Assembly (NCBI GenBank): GCA_905221605.1
Contig: CAJNDS010002198.1
Span: 463,390-527,389 of the forward strand
From: Symbiodinium natans
Lineage: Eukaryota > Sar > Dinophyceae > Suessiales > Symbiodiniaceae
Length of the DNA stretch: 64,000 nucleotides
Direction of reading: 5' to 3'
Below are positions 40,073 through 49,900 of this stretch, one piece after another. Below the pieces are notes generated by a model. The model worked only from the letters and a program-made list of their open reading frames with translations. It did not search any database and was not told the DNA's origin. Positions within the stretch are counted from its first letter, which is position 1. Each line of letters begins with the position of its first letter. A program made the position numbers and the translations under genes.

Positions 40073-40339
40073 AGCTGGCTTCGCCCCCCCCCCCACTGAG
40101 AGTGGGATATAAAACTGATGCAATAAGCCCACAGGTCGAACTTCATTTGTACGACGCGCCGCGATCCATTCACATCTCTCTAGGCACAGCCGCTAGCGCA
40201 CAAAACGTCTGAAACACTGTTTACACCTGGGGTGAAGCACTACAGGCCTTCCCTCGCAACTCTCATTGAAGTTCGACCTGTGGGCTTATTGCATCAGTTT
40301 TATATCCCACTCTCAGTGGGGGGGGGGGCGAAGCCAGCT
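40073..40339. repeat. 73-bp perfect inverted repeat next to A1
   Basis: Arms 40073-40145 and 40267-40339 are exact reverse complements, including an 11-base C run against an 11-base G run, with a 121-bp loop. The right arm touches A1 at 40340. It would form a very stable hairpin in the element's RNA leader or a cruciform in DNA. Confidence 0.9.
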
Positions 40340-40556
40340 AAAATTTTTGCCAGCTTGCTGCGAGCAAGAACCTTGACCCATTCAACATGCAATTCACATG
40401 TAAATATTCATGCAACAAATCTCATGAGAGTGCATGCACGGGTCAGACGAAAATTCCCAGCAGAACAACATGTAGAACATGGACACAAAAATTCACATCA
40501 AAGAATTTTTGAGTTCATCTGGCATAAAACGCTGTCACACAAGTGTGAAAGCTTGC
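40340..40556 (-). repeat. Split repeat A1 (5' end of the element)
   Basis: 217 bp, identical to A2. Its outer end (AAGCTTGC on +) abuts the LINE-C sequence GTCTTCCGGGC at 40557. Confidence 0.9.
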
Positions 40557-43500
40557 GTCTTCCGGGCACTTCCATGCTGATGCACTGACCGGGGTCCAAC
40601 CCAAGTCAACCAGGTAACACAGCAGTGCCCCTACTGGGCCAGCAGCGCGCTTCCAGGGATATTCGGTTTGCTGGTACTCCATCCACATCTCAGGCAGTAT
40701 GTCATCAAAATGCTGTTTTTGCCTGTCAGGGATAAAACACAGCAACCGGTGGATCGCTTTGAAGTGCTGGGATATAATCGTGTAAGCCGGGTCCGGTCTC
40801 TTAGGTGCAGCATGGTCGATCGTCAGATCCACCGAACCCAGCGACATGCGCCCCAATTCATGCGCGAAGGAGGCACGCAGCCAGTGCATCCTTTTGGGAG
40901 CAAGTCCAACAGACTCATGGCCATACATGCCCACGGTTTGCACTCCCGCTCTTAAAGCACGGACCCTGACAGGTGTCGACTTAACCCGAAGAGACGAAAG
41001 CCTAGCGCAACGCTTAACCCCCTTACCAAACCTTTTGCGGTGCACCGGGATACGTCTCCTTCGACCAGCAGTGCAATCAATGCCCAAATCCTTGGCAGCA
41101 TCCTTGATTTGTTCAGAATCAGGAAGGTACCCTTTTAAGGCAGCCTCGACCTTCTTTGACGAACACACAAAGGCCGTCTTGCCAGTGCTGATGGGAAGTC
41201 CAGCTTGCTCTAAGCCCCCCACCACAGCTTTGTACAGCTGCGCTGCCCTGCGCGCAGCTAGCTCAGGGCTAGCAGCTTCAGTATCAAAACTAGTGTCATC
41301 GACATAAAGGTCAATGGTTTTGGCAAGCCCCGAGTTCCATGCCGGGCGTAAGATGCTGTCGAAGGGGATCTTGCTGAGTCCCGGGGCAAAGGGGCAACCA
41401 GCTACCAAGCCCTTCGTCGGCTTGATAGGCCCAGAGATACACTTTTCAGCACTGATCCATCTCGGCGCACTGTAAAGTGAGATTGCAGCATTTAAAATGA
41501 GCGGGGGTACCTCAAGGGCAAGGGCCTGGGCCACAAAACTGTGGTGAGAGACATTTTCATAAAATGCTTTAAGGTCCAAAAGCACCGTTACACCGTGTCT
41601 CTTTTTCCGGTACAGGATCTCATGAGACATTTTACGGCGCAACGCAACATCAAGACTTGATAAGCCCTTCTCGGCGCGGTCCCAGTCTTGGGTGGCGGCA
41701 TACTTATCAAGCCATGCTTTGAAGACCGGCCATCGGAGTTTGGCCCATAAGCGATATGGCACAGGAGTCAGTCCAATCGGTCGCTCCTCATCCTCAGACT
41801 TGTTGATGAGAGCGACAAGAACAAGAGAAAGTTGGGCCGGGAAACAACCCTGACGTTCCCAAGTGTTGAAGAACGCAGCCAACCTTTCCAATTGCACTGG
41901 GGCCAACTTCTGCAGCATCTGTACACTCCAACCGTCAGCACCAATGGCTTTGTGGGGCATTTTCTTAATGGCTTTCTCAACCATAGAGCCAGTAATCGGC
42001 TGGAGCGTGCTGGCTTGGGCAACTGCTGCGTGTTGTAACTCGTGCCAATCAATTAAGAGGTTGTCTCCATTGCCTGGCAGAGGCCGCCATACGTCAGCCC
42101 AATGTGCTCTGCGTATGTGCGGTCGAATTTCAAGGGGGATGTGTCTGTACGGTCTGTCCGGAGTCACGTCCTCAGACTTAAGAGCCCTATACAGACCTCT
42201 CATACCTCCTTTACACGCCGCTTCCAGCCATTGACTATAGGCCTCTTCACTCTGCTTGACGGCTTCCTTCAGAGCGGCTCGCCCTTGGAGCCCAATGATG
42301 TCAAGAGCTTGCGTGTGACTTTGAAGGTCATCTGCATCAAGCAGGCATTCCAAGGCTTGGAGAGTGTGTGGTGGCATGTCGATCCAGTGATCGTTCATCC
42401 TTGTTCTCGCCTGAGTGAAGAGCGACATCACTCTGACTTCAGGGTTACTTCCAAGTGCTTTCGAAGTCCAGAGGAGGAAGGATTGCCAAAAGGCCGGCCT
42501 CGAGCCTTTCCAAATTTTTTCCGGGCTGCTGGTTTTAACAAGGGGAAGGAACGTGTCTTCCAGTTTCCACCCACGACCCGCAGCAGCAGAAAAGAGTTGC
42601 TCCTCAACCCCAGCACTGAAGGAAGCCCACTCATGGTCAAGTGGTTGGGAGGTATCCCACAAACCACGTGCTTGAGCCTCAGGGAGATGCAACTCATCAG
42701 GGCATGATGCGGTTGGCTCAAGGCAGAATCCCTTCAGTTGCCGGAGAGGCAGGTCCACAACCTCAAGCCTCAGCTCAACGGTAACCGCAGCGTGGGGTTT
42801 GAACGGAACGTCCCAACAAGGAGTGAGTGTAATGGCCGGCGCTAGATTGGCCGACGCTAACGCATAATCCAAAGTTCCCCCCGTATTGATTGTGGGGCTT
42901 GTCGGCACCGCCAGCCGGCCCTTAACCATGGTAGGGTATCCAAGTCGTAGGAGTTCATCAGGAGGGCAATTCCAATCACCAAGAACCAGCCAGGGCGTGC
43001 TGGTTTGGCTAAGGAGCACAGCCAACCTCCTAAGGATCTCCGGGTTAACCCCTCCGGTCGGGCCCACACCGGACTGGAGGTAAAGGTTGACCAGGAGGAG
43101 GTCCCAACCCCTAAACCTAATTGAAACCGACACAAACCCTTTGCCATCCAAGAGGAAAGCCGGGCCAGTCGCCGCATTGCGATGGGAAGGAGCCAGGGTG
43201 AGGAGGCCCCCTGAAGATCCTCCCTGGGTCGGTGCAGCAGGGCCCGCCCAAGCTTGCTTTCCAACAGATTGGAATTTGTTCACCAGGGCTCTGGTGTCTG
43301 ATTCAGTGACATGTGTCTCCTGCAAAAGCCAAAAGGACTCATCCCGATCCACCAACCAAGTTCGAATCTCACTTCGATAGGTGGTGATATTGGCCTGACC
43401 AATCAGCAGACGCTGGCTATCTGACCCCTTTTTACAGAAGCCAGCCAGCACAGCGTCAACAGCCTCAATCACACCCAGGGTGTCATCCTTGGATTGCTCA

Positions 43501-44225
43501 AGGAGCTGGCAGATACGGTTCAAAGTCCACTCCGCTAAAGACCCTGTTTCATATTGCTCGCCAAAGTCCTCAATCCACTGGAGCAGATCAGCCTCTTTGG
43601 CAGGCATATCCATCACAGGTGCAGCCTCAAGGATGTGGAGGAGGGCCTTCCACTCCTGAACCTGTTTTTTGTGGGCTTGCCTGGGCCTTGGCTTCGGTAT
43701 GGTGCTCTTCCGGGGCCTGGGACTAGGGGAGGCCTCAAGGGTGTCCAAGGAAGAAACAACATGATCTGCATCATCAAACACGGCCCTGGAGAAGTACTTG
43801 GGCCCAGAGGTCTTCAAGGGGGAGGCCTTGCAAGAGGACGAGGGTTTGAAAGTTCGGCTGGGTAACACCCAAGCCGGTTCATCGCATGGAGGCGGTTGTT
43901 GTGTGGGAAAAGGTGGGAGTGGCATCTCATGGAAAACAGACGCAAGGGCACTGCCGATCGTACCACCCACGAGGTGGCCAGCAACAAAAATTGGACCAGC
44001 CGGGACCCTGAGAAGTTCAGATGCGCACTCATCCTGAGCAAGGAAGGTACAAACCTCCTCACACCAGGTCAAAACATCACCCGCAAATTGCAAAGGAACG
44101 GAAAATTGCTCAGCTGTAAAGTGCTTAGCCCACTTATCGAAGAGCATCTGTCCTTGCGAAATTAAAACGGTGCACCAGTCAGCCTGGGAAGCCAGGAGTG
44201 AGCAAAGGGAAAAGGAGCAACCCAA
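40557..44225 (-). pseudogene. LINE-C ORF2, 5' part: endonuclease and reverse transcriptase
   Basis: It starts about MGCSFSLCSLLASQ and contains a region absent from LINE-B (FVAGHLVGGTIGSAL), then the APE endonuclease (GQANITTYR, LLQETHV, LLVNLYL, VLGDWN near residue 413, LDYALAS, FKPHAAV). The complete RT follows: ERPIGLTPVPYRLW, LLDLKAFYENV (A), KGLVAGCPFAPG (B), YVDDTSFD (C, near 973) and a thumb with YGHESVGLAPKRM. It is cut by the split-repeat element after KCPED; the frame then reads a few codons into repeat A1 before a stop at 40515. Apart from this insertion the frame is undamaged. Confidence 0.88.
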
Positions 44226-44327
44226 AGGCCCTGGCGCTGGAGAAAAGGAAGGTTCCGCAGGTGTAAGGCCATCACACCGAGGTGGCGGGCCTGCAGTGCC
44301 CCCAGCCTCCTCGGTTCGGCCTGTTTC

Positions 44328-45269
44328 CTACTTATCAAGTTCGCCTTCCTTCCCCTCTTTCTCCTTTGGGGAACGACTTCTTTCCTGACTGTGGTGCCCA
44401 TGTGCAACAGGGGCTGGCCTTTGCGGAGGCCCGAAAGGCCTGGGCGCGGCGTCAGCGCCTAACAGCTCCCCTACACCAAGGCCCGGGGGGGAATCCAGTG
44501 CTTCTGCCTTCCTCCGCTTGGAAGCATGCTCGGCCTGGATGGCCTTCCAGGTGGCCTGCTGCTCCTGGGTCAGCTGGACTCCAAGCTGTCCCAAAACCGC
44601 TTCCACATCCATAGGATCTGTGCCATCCTCCGTCTTAAGCACTTTCTCATGGTAGTCACCTCCAACTTTCTCAACCTTTTGCTCAGCGTCTTTGATCTCC
44701 GCCTGCAAGTTTTGCATCTGCGAAAGCAAGGCAGTGAAGGCAGTCTTTGCATTGTCAATTCGTTGCTGCAGGAGCAACTTGCGATGGCCAAGCTCCCGTA
44801 GCTTTCCAACTGCAGTTTTGAAAGCATCCTGGGTGGCAAGTGCAACTTCGAAAGGCTCCGGGTCCCTCTTGTCAAGCTCGAGCTTGATCTCGGCAGGCAG
44901 GGCTTCTTTGTGCTGCATGAGCAGCTTAAGCAGCGGGTCTTCATCTTCAGCAGGCTCCGGCGGGGCCAGCCCATTCTTCTTGAGCACCTGCTGCACTGCT
45001 TCAGGCAAAGAACCCCAGTGCTCACCAAGGACCTGCACACCCTTAAAGCCCTTGGATGGCTGGGTTTTTGCAGGCTTGGTCGGCTTGACAAAAACGGCAC
45101 GCTTCTGGGACCATTGGTACGACCCCAGGTCCGAATCCTGGGTGTACTGCGACTCTTGCAAAGGCCATGGTTGCCCACATCTGCAAAACGGGCGGTGCTT
45201 GATTTTGTGGTTGTAAATCCAAGAGTCGTTGCAAAACTGGCACACAGTGTAGCTTCGCGATCGAGGCAT
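44328..45269 (-). CDS. LINE-C ORF1-like zinc/coiled-coil protein
   Basis: ATG 45269 (MPRSRSYTVCQFCND), about 313 residues. It has a small zinc ribbon (CQFC...CRCG), a helical charged region with QNLQAEIKDAEQKVEKV, and a Pro/His/Ser-rich basic tail ending KEKEGKEGELDK. This is the intact version of the protein truncated in LINE-B. It is separated from the endonuclease frame by about 100 bases. A nucleic-acid-binding role is likely from position and composition. Confidence 0.75.
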   Translation of the reverse strand: MPRSRSYTVCQFCNDSWIYNHKIKHRPFCRCGQPWPLQESQYTQDSDLGSYQWSQKRAVFVKPTKPAKTQPSKGFKGVQVLGEHWGSLPEAVQQVLKKNGLAPPEPAEDEDPLLKLLMQHKEALPAEIKLELDKRDPEPFEVALATQDAFKTAVGKLRELGHRKLLLQQRIDNAKTAFTALLSQMQNLQAEIKDAEQKVEKVGGDYHEKVLKTEDGTDPMDVEAVLGQLGVQLTQEQQATWKAIQAEHASKRRKAEALDSPPGLGVGELLGADAAPRPFGPPQRPAPVAHGHHSQERSRSPKEKEGKEGELDK

Positions 45270-45561
45270 AATCACCACAGCTGACTGCAAGCTGACACAC
45301 CAGTGCCCTGGCTTTGAAAGCTGGATCTAGGATCTCAACCACACCACAAGACCCAAGGGTTCAGCTGGGACACCCAAGCCTCACCACAAGGGTGTGGATT
45401 TTGTGCAGCAGTTCCCACAAAGGTTGCTCAAATGCTATGGCTCGAGAGGCTCAACCTGGGATTGAGAAAAAGGCCTGTTACCCCACAGAGTTCAGGACTA
45501 AAGCCTCAGTTCACAGCAAGCTCCCTACCACAACACAGGCAAAAGGCCTTGAGCAGTAAAA
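45270..45561 (-). other. LINE-C 5' untranslated leader
   Basis: It lies between the spliced-leader relict and the ORF1 ATG and is nearly identical to the LINE-B leader. Confidence 0.6.
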
Positions 45562-45579
45562 CTTGAGCCAAATGGCTAC
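45562..45579 (-). other. Dinoflagellate spliced-leader relict at the LINE-C 5' end
   Basis: On the LINE strand it reads GTAGCCATTTGGCTCAAG. This matches the 3' part of the dinoflagellate spliced leader with one T missing from its T run. It is joined directly to the LINE leader. This is what is expected if a trans-spliced LINE transcript was reverse-transcribed and inserted. Confidence 0.85.
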
Positions 45580-45580
45580 C

Positions 45581-45596
45581 CAGGTGAATTTTACAC
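45581..45596. repeat. Right copy of the LINE flanking repeat
   Basis: CAGGTGAATTTTACAC, identical to 22735-22750 and 30146-30161. It lies 37 bp from the stop of the copia-2 RNase H frame, so the LINE array begins in the copia-2 3' region. Confidence 0.8.
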
Positions 45597-45633
45597 ACCC
45601 CCTAATGCACAGATGGTCCTTGGGTAGTTCCCT

Positions 45634-46976
45634 TCAGTCCTTTCTTTCCTCCTGCTTCAGGATCTTCTTTCCAATCCTGACAAGAGCCTTTCCAAGCTCT
45701 TCCGGGTAGGTCCCAGACTCCTTCAGAGACGCACTCTTCGAGTGTTCGTGGTTTCCTGCGCAAACGTACGAAGACAGTTCCCACACACAGGCAGCACTAT
45801 TAGAAGCGAACCACCATCTCTTCCAAGTCTTCTCTTTCTTCTCGAAGCAGCATCTATCTACTAGACATCCTTGCGTCAGACCAATGCTTTTAGAGACTTC
45901 TAGAAATACTGTTTCCTTCCACAAAGAGGACCTCTCAGGCCATTCGTGGGTTAACAGCAAACCCTCGTTCGAGGCATAGGGGCCGAAGAGCTTCCCTATA
46001 AGTCTCCAGCAACTCTTGTGAATCTTTAGCGTCTTCCGCCAAAGTTCCAAACCTCGTCGCTTGCGGAAACGCAGGTACCTCAAGGGGCAGCCTGAGCTGC
46101 AAAGCGTAGACAAATGCGCAAAGACACGGACCTTTCCCTGCTTCAGGACTCTTAAGATCTCTTCAAGAACAAGAAAGGTGTTCTTACTCAGAAGATTGAT
46201 TTCCCGAGTCACTCCGAAGTACGCTATGCCTTTCTCTCGAGCACACGCTCTCGCTATAGCACTCGACTCTTCGCAGCAAAGCTCCAGAACGACGAGCGAC
46301 ACTGTTCCTCTAGCCACTGCCGTCGCGGCCTCCATCCAGGAGCTAGGAACCTCCAGCGGAGAGGACCTTACTGCGTTCGAAGATACTTCCTCAGTGATAT
46401 TGGGCTCATTTCTTGCTTCTTCGACGTTTTCTTCGGAGATCGACGACCACGATTCTGGCTCGGTAATGAGGCCAGCGGCCTCACAAAGACTGACCAAATT
46501 CTCCGCAGTTGGGGACTTCGTTAGAGCATCTGCGGGGTTGAGTTTCCCCGGTATATACTCCAGCGTCAATCTTTCCTTGGCGACTAGTTGTTGGAGAAAA
46601 GCCGCTCTCAACTCTATGTGGCGGACTTTCCTAAGGAGGGTACTCATTTGCGCTATTGACAGGGCGCTTTCAGAGTCCCCGTACGCGTGCAACTGATATC
46701 GGCCTTCCTCCGAGTCAGAAGGCATCCCCTCCACCATCGTCTGCACCAACAGAGATATATACAATCCCTCTCTTGCGATTTCAGTCAGTGCTGCTAGCTC
46801 GGCTTCTGCCGATGACAAAGCTACTGTCGTCTGTTTCCGACTGAACGCCTTCAAGCAACAGTTGTTCCAGGTCACAATTCCACCACTCACAGAGTTCAAA
46901 CCCCAAGACGCGTCAACAAAACACGACACTGACTCTCGGTCCTCATCAGGGGCTAAAATTCGGCTAAAAGCTCTCT
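45634..46976 (-). pseudogene. Copia-2 RNase H plus methyltransferase-like domain
   Basis: The frame enters near 46976 (AFSRILAPDEDRESV). RNase H has CFVDASWG, SSAEAELAAL, YGDSESAL and NPADALTKSP. After a Ser/Glu-rich linker comes LVVLELCCEESSAIA (46265-46298, like methyltransferase motif I), HLSTLCSSGCPLRYL (46079-46117, like the PC loop of motif IV), LLTHEWPERSSLW and KTWKRWWFASNSAACVW, ending CAGNHEHSKSASL. I read this as a divergent DNA-methyltransferase-like domain. It differs from the one at 34199-38089. The classic PCQ and ENV motifs are not exact, so activity and substrate are open. Confidence 0.6.
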
Positions 46977-49900
46977 ACGTGAGGGGAACACTTGGACCTT
47001 ATGCGGTAAACCAGACACCCACCTCAGAACATCCCTCATACAAGCTTCGGCTGCTTCATTGGGGGCTGACTGGTGTCTTCCTAGAAAACCGCATACATAC
47101 TGCAAATCAGGTCTTGAAAGCGACGCCCAGGCTAGGCGTCCCAAGGTACGCCTATAGCGCTCGTGCGCCTCTGGCGTAAGAGGTGTGTCCTGTCCTTTCT
47201 TGATGAGGTCGGCATACCGCCGCTCTAATGGTGGAAGCTTCGGCGCCACCTTAGTGATTCCGTACTCCTCACAGCAAGACCTCAGGTACTTAGCGTCCAA
47301 GCCAAAGTATACGCAGGGCTCTCCGGTCTTCTTCCGGAAGATCCTACGTCCCAAGAAAGACACCTCACCTGGTTTTCCTTCCAAGAGCTCACCTGTTAGC
47401 TTAAGCTTGTAGCGTTTCTTCAGGTCTTCATACACCTTTCGAGCTTCGGCGGTGTTCTCGGCCCAAATTAACAGATCGTCAACATAAAAGAGGACAATCA
47501 CCAAACCATTCTTGGTTTTCTTGCGGAAGATTGTAGGGTCCAAGATCTGCTGGAATCCTTGGTTTCCCAAGTACGCCGACAGCTCCTTGTACCAAGAAAG
47601 CGGGGCACTTCGAAGCCCGTTCATGGCACGAAACAGTTTCAAGAAGACCCTTTCGCCAGTCTTTGCGTTTCCTATGTTACTCGGAAGCTGCACAAACTCC
47701 GGCCGCGCAATAGCGGCGTGCATGAAGGCTACCGAGACGTCACAGGACAGCACAGACCCTTTTCTACATAGAACAGAAAGTAGGAGCCGCAACCCTTCCA
47801 GGCTGGTGGTCGGAGAATAGATCCCCTCAGCGAGCGTGGTGCCGCCCATAGCGGCAAAATCGCGGACAACAAGTCTAGAGCGGTAAAGACCAGGCTTCTT
47901 AACCGTATTGACCCAACGGCTCGAAAGAACTCTTCTTCCGCTCTCCTTAGCAAGTCGATACGCTTCTCGCTCGCTCACCACTTCTCCAACGTTGAACGAC
48001 TCCAATTCTTCTAGTTCTAATTTCATGGACAGATAGAGGAGTTTGGGATCTAACAGCTCACCAGAGGTCTCTGACACAGCTTGTTGGGGGACCTGACAAC
48101 AGATTCTACTCCCTCCAAACTTAAGCTCAAAGGAAGACGCCGCTTGATTGCTCACAGCGCGGCAGTCAGGTCCTTCACCTAACTTCTGAAGATAATGATC
48201 CGTCAACCAATCAATCTCCATGTCCTCCATGTCAGGTTCAGGAAGATCGCCACCTGCTACCCCCTCATGACCTTCAGATCCCACTTCTGTAGGCTCGTAA
48301 TCTGGGACATAATCGGGAAGCATTTCTTCATCCTCTGGGGCTTCAATTTCTTCTTCTTTTGGAACAATGGGTTCCGCAGGCGGTTCAAACAGCAAAGGCT
48401 TTTCGGGGTCCTGCGTATCAAGCACAAGAGGATTAGCTTTAGCTAACAGCTCCAACGTTGGGCTGTCGTACGTGGGTTCGTCCCGTTCAAAGATCCCACG
48501 ACACGCTGGAAAGACCTCAATCTCTCCATCTCCTCCAATGACAGTTCCATACACACCTCCACCTCTAGGATGGACGGGGCCCAGATAGCTCACTCGAACC
48601 GTCTTGGCTCCCCGGAACTTTTCTAGACGTCGTTTGGAACCGCCAACTTTGGCCTGCGCAGAACAGCCGAAGGGAAGCGTCCTAGTCCTTTGGACTATCT
48701 CCTCGTGCAACCTGTCTATTGCTGTGGTACTATTGTTGCTGTCAAAGTTCCACAAGTTGAAACTGCGTGCGGCGTACAGCAAACAAGTCTGCCACAACAT
48801 TCCACCTAAAGGTAACTGCCAAGCAGCGCCACCTTCTTCAGCAGGTCGTCGACGCTTTATCTCCGCCTCTAGGTCGAGCCATATCGACCAAAATCCCTGC
48901 TTCATCGCAGAGACCTGCCTTTCCACAGCACCTTTAGACTGCGGACGGTATCCTGGCACAACATCTACAATCGTAGGGTTCTCGCGCCTCTGCGCCGCGA
49001 CCCTCTCGCACATGGATATCAGACCCTGTTCGTTATCGCACCGAAACGTTAAAGTCTTTTGGTGCAATCCAATTTCGCGGATAAACCGATCGATATTGAA
49101 TAACAAGTTCGGGTCGTGTAATTCCATTGCGGGGATAGACATTGAGTACCAGGACGCAACATGTACGAGAAGAAGAACCCTCAGTTTCCCAAAATAATAG
49201 AAATCGACCCCAATGGTTTGATTCTCCTTCTGTAGCTGCCTCTTCAGTCTCCTGGCCGGGACTTTTCCTTTACTGGAGCAGCAGCTTTCGCAGTTCACAT
49301 CATAGGGAAAATGACCTCGGGATCTATGTACCTGAAGTGCATGGCTTCGCAAAGGAATCCTTTCTTCAATCTCCTCTCCTTGTGGAACTGGGGCTTCAGG
49401 AGGTTGTTCAGGGTTTTGTGGGGGACGATTCGGTTGGTTAGACGAAGACGACGGCTCCCCATCATCACGGTCCAGGATTAAGGGATCAGAGCCTGTGCCA
49501 CTTCCTTGAAGGGGCAGCCCTCTGAGCATCCGCAGATGCTCAGTCACTGGCTGCTTTAAGCCTCCTTCCGGCACTTTCTCATCATTTCCCTTCAACACAC
49601 AGCATGCCACATCAAGACAACATGCCAAAACATGCCAAACATGCCGCAAACAAGCCAACAACTTTAAGGTTTTGGGCTTTCCCTTAGTTGGGGCTTTTGG
49701 GCTTTTCCTACCAACCAACAAGATTCGTTCTACGCAAACACGCTTGAAGCATTTTCGGGTGCGAATACGAATCCAACAACCTCCTTGTCGGGGCTTAATC
49801 CTCCTCATCTTAGGGGTTCTTTTGGAGTCTCTCTGAAACAGCTTTTCGAGCAATTTCCAAAGACCCGAAATAACGACCCCAACCAAGGCACTGAAGATCA

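Larger units (their letters stand above)
33505..40556 (-). mobile_element. Split-direct-repeat retroelement carrying TET/JBP-like and methyltransferase-like domains
   Basis: This 7,052-bp insert in LINE-C has, in its own 5'-3' sense, A1 (40556-40340), a leader, gag, a fused pol, B1 (34195-33969), A2 (33968-33752), a 20-bp gap and B2 (33731-33505). A1/A2 (217 bp) and B1/B2 (227 bp) are identical pairs by eye. This A1-ORFs-B1-A2-B2 layout is known from Ngaro/PAT-type tyrosine-recombinase retroelements. As expected for them, there is no target duplication: CATGT|GTCTT of the LINE is simply separated. Both ORFs are uninterrupted, so the copy is young and possibly active. I do not find a tyrosine recombinase in it. 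Confidence 0.88.
30162..45579 (-). mobile_element. LINE-C: non-LTR retrotransposon split by the split-repeat element
   Basis: Its two pieces, 40557-45579 (5') and 30162-33504 (3'), join at one point of the ORF2 reading frame (after KCPED) when compared with LINE-B. The insert is the 7,052-bp element at 33505-40556. The ends are an 18-nt spliced-leader relict at 45562-45579 and the shared LINE 3' end at 30162. The identical CAGGTGAATTTTACAC on both sides (30146 and 45581) would fit a 16-bp target duplication. Frameshifts near 32056 and an insertion at about 31770-31920 affect its C-terminal part. Confidence 0.9.
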
